The notes below the pieces were generated by a model. It had not been told where the DNA came from. It saw only the letters and a list, made by a program, of their open reading frames with translations, and searched no databases. The translations under genes were made by a program, and so were the position numbers. This document shows positions 10,589 to 23,700 of a DNA stretch of 60,000 bases, one piece after another. Each line of letters opens with the position of its first letter. Within the stretch, counting starts at the first letter, position 1. Source of the stretch: Tubiluchus corallicola (Eukaryota > Priapulida > Priapulimorpha > Priapulimorphida > Tubiluchidae); the NCBI GenBank assembly GCA_030141605.1, contig JAQGDQ010000219.1, forward strand, positions 126,001 through 186,000, read 5' to 3'.

Positions 10589-12369
10589 TAGTGACCATTT
10601 AAACTTTTATAACTGATAAGATTAACTTAACGTCAACTTTGGCATACATGAATTACGTATAAAATCTACACATAATACGTTGTTTTTAAGCTCATATTGT
10701 TGTTTACACGAAAAACTAAGCTAAATACTGAGCCAATGCTCTTGCTCTCCACATTCGCCTTGGCTGATACACATTGAGTTAAGTAAAGCATTCAGCAAAG
10801 TGATTTGTTAAGCGGAACTTCAATAAACGAAGCCAAATTATCATTATACACATTTTGCACGCGATGCTCAAGAGCAAAAAATTATATTTTTTAAACTGAA
10901 GTATACAACTTCAAATAATTCCGGATACTCTAATACGTTGTGTGTGTTTCATCACTTACGTGTAGTCAACAGAATAAACTTGTTTACACTCTGGCACACT
11001 GTAGCATTTAAAGTCATTTTTTTGCATATTTTGTACACAATGACTTACTAACGACCTCCACTATCACTCCTGTGTCAACCACACTTAATTGGCACCTTAC
11101 AATCTATGAGTCACACAACAGAAAAAGTATTATAATTTTGTGGGGGCTAGCTTCAACCTCAGATGATATGTCATAATGTAACACGTTTTGTACGTCTTTT
11201 TTCTGCATGTATTAACTATTAATTAAAACTAACAAGCCTGACATCTCACTGACTTAATTGTACACTACAGTACATAATAGTATGCTGTATTATATTCCCA
11301 AAGTGCTGGCTGAACAGTTATGCAATAAAACTGTAGTGTATTGAAAACTCAACTGTGACAAGAATTCTCCCAAAAAGTCAGTAAAATAAATGCAAAGCTA
11401 CACTATGTATATTGCCTAGTGTGTTACTATAAGAGGGTGGAAGATTATACTAATGTGGAAGTGCCCAACAGGCTCAAGCAACTTAAATGCATTAAATAAA
11501 GGCCCAATACAAGTGGCAATAGGCAATAATTAATATGGCCCTAGCTCGTACTAAGTCAGATTTAAGGTACACCTGCATCTAGTTTATTACTGAGTACTGG
11601 TACTGACAACACCATCTCCAGATCACTTACTATAATTTATGCCCAGCTTCGTTTTTTACATCATCACCTGACAAACCTAAAAAGTCCTGAAAATCATAAT
11701 TAAAAATCAATGTCGCGTTTAAGAGCAGTTGATTTAATAACTCTTTAGTTTCCTCGCCAACCTTTCCTTGAGTTTATATTTAATATTAATATATATATAT
11801 ATATGTGACTAAATTTATCGTTAATGCAAGGGAAAATAAATACGAACCTGAATCCCTCCACTCAATTTAAATTAAAAATAACCGCACACAAATTCTCAGT
11901 AGAAAAAATCAGTTCTGATAACAAAGTTCTTTAACTTTTTTGTAGTTACTTTTTAGCAATTAAGATCAACTACTATTAATAAATAGATAACTACAAAATG
12001 TTTAATGCAAGAACAAAAATAAAAAGTAATCAACAATTTCGCGCGCGTTAGGCACGTTCTGCTATCTAGCGTTAAAAATTGTACACAATTTAAACAATCT
12101 TTGTCGTAAGCCATAGATTCGGAAAAAGACAATTGTTTAATACACGTCATCATCCAATGAATCATACGTCCAGGGACATGATTCTGCTCACCTCCCTATG
12201 CCAGGACTCTCTGCTCGCCGCAATGCCCCCAAGTCCATTTTATTTTTGTTTACAACAAGCTCCATTCTGTTCAGATTCTCGTCTATTGAGTTTTTTTATT
12301 TCATCTACTTCTTCTTTGTTTCTTGTAATTCATGCCACATCATCATGTTTAATACTGATGAATGCTGGC

Positions 12370-12757
12370 TAGGGGTGAGCATTCTCTACAAGAAAGCAAA
12401 TTCGAATCGAATCGAATTTGTCACTTTCGAATTCCTATCGAACCGAACTTCAGTATTTCGATTTCAAATTGAGACTGAAAGATTTTTGAACAAGTATTCG
12501 AACCACAAGTAAAAATCATTCTTACAAAGAAAGATCATGCATATTACACGATTTTCTTCTGCAGTAAAACCACTAATGAGGTGCAGAGGAATTGTGCACA
12601 TTAAAAACTGTGTATAGAAATCAGAGCTAAATTATGCTAAGTGTATGATGTTTCAAACGTTTTAGTGATAAAGAACGTATGTGGTTGGATTGCTGAGTTA
12701 TTCGAATCTATACTTTTAGGTTCGAATTGAACGTTCAATACTCATTGCTTACCTCTA
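12370..12757. mobile_element. Possible non-autonomous hAT-like element
   Basis: The ends TAGGGGTGAGCA (12370-12381) and, on the complement, TAGAGGTAAGCA (12757-12746) form an imperfect 12-bp inverted repeat with two mismatches. Subterminal 'attcgaatcgaatcg' at left and 'ttattcgaatc' near the right end are also mirrored. I could not see a clear 8-bp target duplication, so the call is tentative. Confidence 0.4.
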
Positions 12758-14299
12758 CTGATAAGCAAACTTCAAAAAATGTTTTTCAGCATAGATATTT
12801 ATTATTGTTATAAAAATTAATTAATAGTGTGTAGCAAGAAGTTTGACACAAATGTCATCTGCAATGATTGTTTGCTTAGAAAATAAAAACAAAACATGTG
12901 TCTGAAATATTTGAGTCACAATGATAACGAGAAATAATTCTAATACCAGAAAAGTAAATTTTGATTGACTTAAGCATCCCTCAAGGAAAATAAAAAAATG
13001 ATATTTTGGGTAGTGCAATCAGTGATACTTAAGCTATCGCAATCTGTGTTGGGATAATTGATTAATAAGTGCAATTTTGCAAAAGTCCTTGTAAATTTTA
13101 AAAATTTTTTACAAGTTTTACAATTACAAATTCAGTGCAGTCGTTCAGATGTGTTGTGATGCTAATGTTTTGCCAACTTATACAATCATGTTAGATGATG
13201 TTGAAGCAGTAGAACTGTTGGTAAGACGATGTCTGTCTTCCATGGTCTGCTACCCCAAAGAAGAAACTACGTTGTATACTTCTGCACGATGGACAGAGGT
13301 GTTGCAGACAAAGAGCATGGCAGCTAGAGTTGATACCTGTTGATGTGCTTATTATGATGCCAGTGTGGGTGTATGGGTTCGTACAGCTGTTCAAGTTCGC
13401 ACTCTGGCTTTTGTCAGATTGCTTTTCCTCCTCTGTCTCCCATCATGACTCAACTTCATGCGAGCATGGGTGTGTGACAAAATTATGTTTAACTCCCTCA
13501 GAACCACAAGAGTTTGCTGCATCTTGCATAGGTTCATGAAAAGCTGCTTTCACTAAGCAACAAGCAACAATTACATTATATTTGATCATTTTTGTAGGTT
13601 TCTATACTATACACAATGGGCTTTAATCCAAAATTATATATGAAATGCATTTGCTTGCCTTAAACAAATTAAAAATCGCCTTTGACGAAAAAATTGAAAT
13701 AAAGCTTTCAGTAACTGGAATGGTTCAAGTTGCAACGTAACAATGTAGAGTATCAAGTGTGTGAAATCCGCTCTGATACACTTTGGCCTCAAGTCTGTTC
13801 TATTTTTAAGGAAAAATTCTTGTTAAACGAAATAACCTTAATGTATTTATCTGATCGGTTGGCTTTTCCTTGAACTCTGTACAACAGATAGTTCTCTTGC
13901 CTTTTGGGCTGCAGCAAGCAGGGGAACAGTAAAGAATGTGTACGATCGTGCAAGTGTACACCAGACTAAGTTACTCGATAGGCATTCGCGTACCCTAAAA
14001 AGGCATGTTTTTCTTAGTTTTATCCCAATAAATCACTTATGAAAGCTTAAACAGAACTGTTTTCTGTGCTATATTATATAAGCTGACATGGTGCTTCTTC
14101 AATGAAATTGCAGGGACTGTATTTTGTCAAAATTGAAGGCCACTTGTCACTTGATTGCTTATTTCTGTATAGATCGGTCTTGTTGCAGAGTACGATGATC
14201 TTGTTTGTTCCAGATGGAGGGAAAGAGTTGCCTGCAAATAGTTAAGATTTTGCCATAGCAAAATCTTGCTGTTTATCATTGAGTTATTTACTTATTTAT

Positions 14300-15345
14300 T
14301 TATTCTTCGCCACTTTAACGCTTAATAACTCGTAAGCCTTGCAAGCTAGAGCCACCAAACTCACAAGGTTGGTAGCCCTGGGCGGTGGACGTACAATTGT
14401 ATAGCAACCGATGACAACTGGTCAAGGGGGAAGGACAGTGGGTGTTGGTCAATTTTTTCTTTATGACTCAACTCCTCCTAGGGCTTTCGTTATTTTCCAA
14501 TTTTTTCACACGTATTTGGGTACTGTAGGGTAGGTGTACACCTGGGGTTTTAAAAAGCTGACAAGCTTTAAATGCTTGAGTGAGGGGCCAAAATGCAAAA
14601 TTTGGGGTCCTCCCAATTTGTGACCTTTTACACGCTGAGTGCTAGAGACCCAAAACTCACAGGGTACACTCGCTGGTCAAAGTTATATACGTATACACGT
14701 GACCCGAGTTGCCGGGTCAAAGGTCACAGAGCGGTCTGGTCTTCATTTATTTTACTTTAGGATCCATCTGCTCCCATAGTTTTTGAACTAGGGCGACAAT
14801 ATTTGGCAGGTTAGGTGGAGCCAAGTTGTTGGATATGGCAAAATATGGGTGATTTGGAGGGGGAAAGTTCTCTGCTAGGAGGAAAAAACCAAAAAATGGG
14901 GGTTGGGAACAAAAATGCATCAGGTGTCTTAGAATAGTACAGTGTAGCATATCAAATGAAAGGTCTCGATGAGACGAGTCGAATGACAAACGTTACAACG
15001 AGAATAGCTAACCTGCGACCCCACTAGGGGGCAAAAACCGAAAAATGGGGGTCGGGAACTGAAGTGCACTGAGTGCTGAGCAAAGGTACGTTGTAGCATA
15101 TCAAATGAAATGTCTCACTTAAGACGGATCGAATGACATAGGTTGCAATGAGAATAGCTAATCCGCATCACCGCTAGGGGGCAAAAACCGAAAAATGGAG
15201 GTTGGGAACAGAAACGCATCAAGTGTCTTGGAATTGTACCGTGCAGTGCATAAAGTGAAAGGTCTCGATGAGACGAGTCGAATGACATAGGTTACAGTTT
15301 GAATCATTAACCTGTGACCCAGTTAGGGGCAAAATAGGGGTCGAG
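14300..15345. repeat. ~1-kb repeat block with ~150-bp tandem units
   Basis: GC is higher than in flanking DNA. Between ~14,880 and 15,330, about three units of ~149-150 bp recur, each with 'accgaaaaatggg' (14888, 15037, 15187), 'catatcaaatgaaa' or a variant, 'gacgagtcgaatgac', and 'gctagggggcaaaa' or a variant. A short fourth piece ends near 15345. Before the tandem part (14300-14880) is unique-looking sequence of similar base composition. No long open frame is present. Confidence 0.75.
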
Positions 15346-15599
15346 GAGAAAATGTCAATAATTTTTTTTATTAGCTTTGTATAACCAAAAATTATAAAAT
15401 TTTGATTAAAATTATGTAGTAGAGGTTATATTGACACAGTTGGATTAGATTGGTGTGTATATTTTCAGTCTGTATCGCAATATTCTGTAAGCTTTCATTG
15501 GCTGTACTGCTGTGGCTTGAAGTTGCGAAGAAGTGTTTTGCAGTGTTGGTGCTGCGAAATCTTATAGTAAATTTCACGAAGTTTACGTTTCCCTCTTCT

Positions 15600-15745
15600 C
15601 CATCTGTGTTTCGAGCTGACAAGGAAGCGGCCCTGCATTGGCCAATCAGCGCAGCTCTTCTGACAGGTCGGTTGATGTCGTCATAGCGACTCACTCCGAT
15701 CCGTCCTTGACAGCAGGCTGACAGTTCAACTGTAGTATAGCAGGC
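15600..15745 (+). promoter_or_regulatory. SSBP proximal promoter / 5' leader with paired CCAAT boxes
   Basis: ATTGGCCAATCAG at 15637-15649 contains ATTGG and CCAAT back to back, an NF-Y-type site readable on both strands, ~100 bp before the start codon. The 145 bp before the ATG are GC-richer than surroundings and no TATA box is obvious. The transcription start is not determined. Confidence 0.5.
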
Positions 15746-15801
15746 ATGTATTCTAAAGGGAAAGCTTCTACTGTGCCATCGGATAGTCAAGCACGAGAAA
15801 A
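15746..15801 (+). CDS. SSBP3: SSBP exon 1 (start)
   Basis: ATG at 15746 codes [18 protein letters not shown] and two bases of Lys before gtaagt. It is the first ATG compatible with the family N-terminus. Confidence 0.94.
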
Positions 15802-18800
15802 GTAAGTGCATTTTCGGTTTCTAATTTTGCTTTTTTTGTACATGAATGTCTTCTGCGTTCGGCTTTTTAAAAATTTTCTGCAAACTTGATCCGGGCATAT
15901 CGCCACAGTACGTTTTCTTATGGCCTTATTTCTGCAGGCGCTAGACATGTTAGAAAGCCCCCATAATGGCTGTTACGATCAGTGGCTTTTCTCCCCACTA
16001 TGGCCAATATTTAGGTCATCGGCTTGCCCTATAATAGTAAATTTAATTACTGGAAGCAGTTTTTTGAAAAATTGTTGGATTTTTTTATTTGTATTTTTGA
16101 CCAAAATTTGTTTGTTTTCGTCATGGATGGCATAAACTGAACGAATGCAATTCTTTGTGTATTGGCTATTCCACTTGTAGATGCGTGCGTACTGTATCGA
16201 CGCTGCTGTTCCACTCGAATGTCCATTGTTTATCATCTTAGTTTAGAGTGCGAGTTACTGTATTTATGGATTCATATGAGCTTTTACCCTAAATGTAAAA
16301 CCACAAATATTTCTCATACGTACCCAAAAATTTAGAATTAGTGGCAAAGAAGTCAATAATTTTTATCGTTTGTTTTGGTATCAAGTATACCATGTAGATG
16401 GCAGTAGACTGCCTTGATCTTGCTGTACCCTGTTTATGTACTATAGTGCTAGTGGCTATCCTGTTTAATTAACTATAATACTTCTGTGGCAAAAAATTCT
16501 TTTAGCTGTCTCAGTTTTCGAAATTTTCATTTCGGTTTAATTAAATGTCAGGTACTTTGGATATCATATGATTGATATCATGTGTTTCTAGATCTACATT
16601 TGTAAAATTTATAAATTCTTAAGAAGACTCTATACATGTGTGTGTACTATAAACAATCATTTGACTATGTAAATTAAATTATAACTGAAATTTGTAGAAC
16701 TTTTTGGCAAGACTGATAAACTTGGCTAAAGTTTACTTTAGTTGTATGCCTGTATTGCTTATTTATTTAATTTATTACTACTAAAGGTACAAAGTAAGGT
16801 CAATAGTAAGAGTATGTCAGTTACTTATAAAAGTCATGGTCACATAAGTGTACAAGTGTATACATGCCTTGTATGGTATTGGGTAGATACTGGGTACGTG
16901 CACTGCGATACCAAATACCAATGTCTGTGAATGAAAGATCACTGTAATATCACCATCATAAATTTTACCGAGAGGTTTTTGTTCCTTTCTTGAAATGATT
17001 TTTTATATTTTTGTGATTAGATGAATGTCTTATTGCTTTGTATGTTTTATTTGCAGATTAGCCTTATATGTTTATGAATATTTGTTACATGTTGGAGCAC
17101 AAAAAGCTGCACAGACATTCCTATCTGAGGTAAGACTGCGTTACAGTTGATTAATGTAAACTGAATTAATCATCATATAGTCCTCACTGCTTGATTTTTT
17201 TTTATTGGTGCTGTTATCGTATAAAGTCACAGCAAACTTTTCAGTTAAGTAGTTGTCTAGTTTCACACTAGGTGGCAGCATATATGTTAGGAGTCAGTAT
17301 TTGTAGATATGTCTATTGTCATGCTGAAGTTGACCTTATATTTTCCATTTCCACTTATTTACTTACACAAACTGTCTTTCAGTTAATACGTAACATAGAT
17401 TTAATTTGATTTTAATTATTTAATATAAAAAAATCATGGATTTTTTAAAGGTTAGTTTTGTAATTTCAGTTATTTATTCTGTGTATTCATAGATTTTTCT
17501 TTCATTACCTAAGAAACTCTTGCATTCTCTATTTTTGTGATTAGCAATAAAAATTGATTGGTGATTATAAGTCTATTTTAATAAGCTTGATATTTTTTCA
17601 GATTCGGTGGGAGAAAAACATAACATTAGGAGAACCGCCAGGGTTTCTACACTCATGGTGGTGGTATGTAGTTGCTCTGTTACTTTAAGCAATATTGGTG
17701 CAAGTATATTGAATTTTCAAAGTATTCTCATTATTTTATTTTCATGTATTTTTTTGCTTTTCACTGAAATATAAATGCGTTTGTGGTTATTAGTTTTTTA
17801 TGTTTATTTTCAAGTGCAGCCTACATGACGTTTAATAAGCTGCTTGTTTCTTTGTTTATTTGCCTTAATCAAACTAGTTGGCACATAAAGACTCGCTCAT
17901 TTTCGTGATGCAGGATTAATTATTATAATTATTTGATGAACTTTTAAAGAAAGAATTTAAATGTATTTAACTTTTATCACTTAGTCGTACTTCTATATTA
18001 GTATTTTACTTCGGTGTCTATGACACCATAAAATGTTGTGCATTCATGTCCTTTCACTTTTATCAGAACTTTTTCTTTCATTCAAAACCTTCATCACATT
18101 ATTCCACTGGTGTTTTTTTCATTTCATAAGAAGGATTTGGATACTTTGTTGAAGTGGTCCTTTGAGTTGCTGTTTATTTACTTTTCTTGCTTAAAGTAAA
18201 TATTTTCTATTAAATCAAACTCCTACACACGCTTGTACCATTTGCAATACTTTTGAACAACTAAAAATGATCAAAATTTTAACATTCCTACTTACATACT
18301 TTACATATGAAATTGAGAAAGTTGTTATGACTATTATTACTCGCTTTTGCTGAATTTTGTCAAAATTTTTTTGCAGAAGCAGTCTGTATTCTGTTTAAAA
18401 GTATTTTTGTACATGTTTATATTATTTTCATTTTCAAACTTCAGTGTTTTGCCCTATTTATTACTTTTCAAAAATTTACACTTTTTATGAATTACTGTTG
18501 TCTTTGTCATTTTTGTTTTGAAAAATGCGCCATCCACTGAGAGTCTGGGGCTCTTTCGTTAGAGTTTGTTGTTCGTACACACTACAAATAAAACAAAATT
18601 GGACAAAGTGCAGCAGTGATGTGTAAATATGCATGCCAAATTCTTATGAATGGCGCAAAACCTTGTAGAAATGTAATAGCTCATGTTTTTATAGTTATTG
18701 GTAGTTTGCAGCCTTTGATTTCATTGTGTCTGTAGGTGTGTTTTCTCTAGAACCCTGTTGCTTTAAGCTTAATTCTTCTTCTTTTTTAAACCTATCATTT

Positions 18801-20742
18801 TAGTACTTATAATTTGGTCTTGTTTACCAATTTCAAAAATGTTTTAGTTTGTTTTACTTGTTTCTTCGAATGAGTTTGCTGAAATATGTTGTGGACGTTT
18901 CATTTGTTTATCATATTATTTTTGTATGGTTTAAAATTGTGCTTGGTTTCTTGTAAGCCAAGAGTGCATTTGCATACATGATTGCAATTTGCCTTCAGCG
19001 CATATATTGCATCAAAATTTGATGTTAGTGTTAGATTTGTATGTAAGGGCTGACTGCATTACAGTTTTTTTGGATAGAAATTTTGTCATAATATTTGTCA
19101 CTTGAATTTTTTTGTGTATTTGTTAATTCTTTTTATTGAAAAATTATTGAAATATAAATCACATATGATGCTACAATGTGCTTTGCAATAATAAATATAT
19201 AGTAAACAGTGCTGATAATTAGCATGTCTATGCTTTTGTATATGGTGGTGCAACCCTTTCTTTCAAGCTTCTACATTGCACTGACACTTTTGTACGTAGT
19301 TGTTGATAGATTTTCTTGTTCATCCTTTCATTATGCTTCTCACATGGTACATCTTTTTGCAGTGTTTCTGCCTCTACATTATTTGCACATTCTCTGTGTG
19401 TGATTTTCATGCAGATGCAAACTGAATTTTGAGTACTCAGCAAGTGTTAAAATCTATGTTTTGCCTAATAGTCTTATTTTATTTGGATGTGTTAGTTGCA
19501 AGTTATGGACAAGATTTCTTCTTATCTGAGTATGAAATTTATCTTCAGGTTTGTTTACTTTTCAGTGTTTTTTGGGATTTATATTGTGCTGCTCCAGAAC
19601 GACGAGATACCTGCGAGCACTCTAGTGAAGCTAAAGCATTTCATGATTATGTAAGTATAGTAGTTGTATCCATTGTTATTGATGTATAGTTTAAAAGATT
19701 ATATCTGCTTTTAATTACCCAGGAACGTGAGTAATCACATCTGTCTGTCTGCGTGTTTGTTGGCACAACGAAATCGTCGCAGGTAAACAGGTCTTGGCAG
19801 GACCTGGAAAAAAATTATATTTTGGATTAAAAAGTCAATGGTCAAGATCATAAGATCAAAAAATGTCAAAAAATTATGCCCATAATAACTTCATGTGAGT
19901 CTGCACTTTGTTGAGGCCTCTCATTCTAGTGGAAAATAATGTTTACCAGAACAGAAAGTCAGGAAATTTTTCTTAAGCATATACAGTTGAGATGATTTAG
20001 CTAAATCAACTCTGTCAAAAATACCTCTGTTTATTTATCACATCTTTGTGCTTATCTTGCACCTTGCCATTCTCTGTTGATGCTTATGTTATGACCAAAT
20101 GAACCATTTCTAAGCCAAACAGAACTTTGCTTAAGCCAACAGAATTACTTGAATGGTTGATGATGCTTGCTGTTATCAACTTCTTTAGTGACTGAGATGT
20201 CTTAAATGTAAACTTTTGAACCTGCTTTGATGCAAAAAGTGAAGTTTTTGACATTTTTAATAACAAAGTAGATGAAATTTTGATGCCCTAAAAGTTTTCA
20301 GTTGTTCTAAGCTCTCTTGGCACATTCTAAGTACTATGAGTGACTTACTTAATTATCTAATGCTTTTTTTGCTGGGACAGTTTGGAAAAATAAAAACAAT
20401 TTACGTAGCAGTAGCAGAAAGTTAATAAATTTGCAATACTTGAATATCTGGCAATACTTTTCTTCTAAAACGATTGGTTGGGTATATGGCATTAAATTAG
20501 TTAACCAAAACGTGTTTTTGGGGTCTTGTGTGTTAATATCTATCTGCTAATGTGCTTTTTGCCAGTTTTTTGCAGTACCAGCTGTGGCTGGCATGGCACT
20601 AAAGGCAGTTGAGTAATACCGATCATCGTAATGTAATGATTTGGAAAAGTGGCTTTAAATTAATCACGTGAATGGAAAGCTTTGTGTTAAATTCCTCTTC
20701 AGGCATATGTTGATAGTAATACTTTGTTCCTTAACATTTTAT

Positions 20743-20777
<35 letters not shown>

Positions 20778-23700
20778 GCAGAGGGTTCCTGGTTCAAATC
20801 CAGGCTGTGTTCCACCCTTCACAATTCTTGTTTATCAAAGTTTGGTTTCAAAATCCAGTTAATTGGTGTTTGTACCATCGTTAATAGTAATATTAATCTT
20901 ATGATTATAATTAATAAACAGTTGGGTATAATTGACTAACAAAAATTTTACAAGCAATGCTAAATTATTTTTCTGTGTCTAATAATTTTGTCATGTTGGT
21001 GGTCACTGTTTTAGAAATCACTGGCTTGAAATTATTTTTACTACAATATGGCCTTTAATAAAAATCCTGTGTAATGTTAATATTAATAATACATTTATCC
21101 TAATTGGCTTATCACAACTCGGTATTAATTGTTTTATTAATTTTGTTAAATTCGTCACGATATCCAGAGTGTTCCAATCATCTTTCAAGTTAGTAAAAAT
21201 GGAAAACTAAAAAGACAATGATTTTAGTTCTTATCAGAAAAGTGGCATTACAACCAATTAAAGAGATGCAGCATTAACAACAGTAACTACAATGTCCTTG
21301 TTGGTAAAATGTTTATGAAAAACTCAGAGATTTAAATAAATTAAAATCAGTAAATTGAGTAGACTTTTGATTTTAGTACCATTAAAATTTCCTTTACAGG
21401 TCAGATAATGGTGCAAGTTTTTGATTAGGAACATTTAAAGTTCAGATTTTCTAGTCTCACAGACATGGATTGTTGTAAACTTTTCGTTACACTCAAGTAC
21501 ATGTGTTGTATTTCTAAAAACTATCATGTGTCGCGATAAATGAACTAGGACAGGTGTAATTAAAGATTTCACTTGTGAACTGTGAGCTTGTTACTTTTGG
21601 ACCAGGAAGTCATCATGTGAGACGGTTATTTACACTACAGCGCCTTTTGCACGTTTACTTTGAGACCAGAGCTGTAGTGTGTAGTGGTCAGTCTTCGCTG
21701 ACAGCTTGGCCGTATTGTACAGCAGCACATTGTCTTCTCTCCAGCAAGCAAGCCATGTGTGTTTGTAGAAATGCTGCTTCGCGTCTCTGCCACTTACTCT
21801 CCGCACAGATACTAAAATCAATACAGCCACTAGTTGCTATGGAAACATAATGTTAGAAATTGCCTTATCCCAGACGACTCTTCTGAGGTCAACACGATGG
21901 TTATTTTTATACTTTAGCTTGTTTTCCACCTTGTTTATTGGTGATGAACTGGCGAAATTTTCGTAAAATTTTTGCGCGGAAAATTTTCCAATGGCGACTG
22001 ATCGCTCATGCCAGCCAGGAAGCCAGCAGGCAGGCACAGCTCCCATGCTGAACCTCACTGGCTAGAACAGATCAAATGCATCTCTCACATATACATAATA
22101 TTACATTTCAATGATCCATGGACCTCATATTTGCCGAAATTATAGCCATAAGCAGACTGCAGTTTTGTCATTTTTGGGCTGTTACTGATGGCAATGGGGC
22201 AAGATTTCATTAAAGTATTATGTGTCGAAAAAAATTATTTGTTGAGTTGGGCTTAATGTTTTAAACGGTTCCGTGAACATTTGCCCTGTCAGGAAGCTAT
22301 AATCATTTGTTACCCTGTTAGGTTGCACCTCTAGTAGCTTATTGTTTAACTGACGTTGAAAAGCGGTAGTAAAATTAGAAGTTAATTTTGATTAGCGTAC
22401 TGTTTTCTAATTCATTTAAAGCTTTGAATAAAATTTTCAGATTTATTGAAGTTGAATGATAGGTATTCATTTTTTACTTTTTATAGTCGATTTTTTCCTT
22501 TTTCATGACCAGGAAAGTTTCACATTGGCGCCGATCTTGTGTCTGACTTTTAAAAAAATTGTGCACAAGAATGCAAGTTAATCATTCTTTTATTGATGAA
22601 GCAATTATGGGAAGTCCAGTCGCTCACTGACAGCAGCGGCAGTGGTTCAGCGCTATGAGACATGTCTTATAGCGTGTGTTAGCCTTGTACAACTTTGTCA
22701 TGCTGTTTGCCAGTGTACACATAACACACCACCAGCCTGACTGCACTCTTAGCTATACTTATTATTTGAATGTCAGTCTTCAATAGTTGCTGTCCAACAG
22801 GCAGAACATAATAATAACGTCACACTGTGTATTCGCTGCCTTAGGCTATGTATATGATAAATTCTTACCTGGTTAAACTAAAGCATGCTGTATAGGGGTT
22901 GTTTGGGTGGCTTAAATGGCTATGATTTTCAATGCTCAAAAAATAGGCAGAGTATCTATGGAATTTTAATGTACAATATCAATTTGCAGTTTGTTGTATT
23001 TGTGTCCATAAGCGAAAGACTGTTTTTTAATGTTTTTATGATTAAATCTTTAGATACAAGTTCAAACTGTTTTAAGTAACAAAACAAGCATGCTAAGCAC
23101 TTAATTTTATGTTTATTTAAATGAAATTAAGCAATAAAAATGTGTGTACTTCTCATTTTAATGGAATTTATCCCAATGCTAATTGCGATGTTGATAATAA
23201 TGAATATCTGAATTAATGATTGAAAGTTTGTTGTTCTTGTTTTCTTGTTTTTCATTGTCACTTGTGAATTTTGTTACTTTGTTTTAGTGAATTTGTTACC
23301 ACTAGATTAATTGTATGACTGATAATATTGTATGACTATATTATATTAAGTTTTTTTATTTTCTGCAGGGTTTTGTAAATTCAGGTTACGGTGTAAATGT
23401 AAATGGCCTGGCTCACGTAAGTAAAATTTTAAGTACTGTTTATATACTAGGATAAAATTTATTGTTTATTAGTGGAAAATCGTAATTATGAAAGCTGCCT
23501 GAACATCTGCTTATTAAAATCCTAACTATTCGTGCATGTCATTTGAAATTAAAAAAGGCAAGCTAGCTATTAGATGAACTCCGACTGGAAAATTTAATGA
23601 AGTATCATTTATATGGTATATGCAATGGTATTTCGAGGTGGCAATTTTGAACAACTCATTGGGCGGGAAATCGGCCCATTTATATTTTCCTTGTATTGGC

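Larger units (their letters stand above)
8688..15599. other. Intergenic spacer between divergent RFC4 and SSBP genes
   Basis: No exon of a known family is recognised over ~6.9 kb. The spacer must contain the RFC4 promoter and 5' non-coding exon. A CCAAT motif on the - strand near 9055-9060 (gattgg on +) is one weak promoter candidate. It holds diverged duplicated segments (9404-10590), a possible hAT-like MITE (12370-12757) and a repeat block (14300-15345), each listed separately. Confidence 0.6.
19651..23368 (+). other. SSBP intron 4
   Basis: 3.7 kb of non-coding DNA. It holds a (TC)n tract with a tRNA-like T-arm fragment (20745-20818), a GC-richer patch at ~21,560-22,060 of unknown origin, and a 24-bp near-palindrome (22651-22674). 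Confidence 0.75.

Noticed and set aside
13149-13343. 64-codon + strand frame in the RFC4-SSBP spacer
   Set aside because: Too short, no known motif, and no splice or promoter support.
15392-15811. 139-codon open frame on the - strand across the SSBP promoter and first exon
   Set aside because: It is antisense to a well-supported exon and promoter and shows no protein similarity that I recognise.
20777-20818. Functional tRNA gene
   Set aside because: Only the T-arm half is present; the D-arm, anticodon arm and 5' acceptor strand are replaced by the CT microsatellite.
21575-21850. 91-codon + strand frame in SSBP intron 4
   Set aside because: Cys/Leu/Ser-rich, no motif, no splice context; probably part of an unclassified GC-richer repeat patch.
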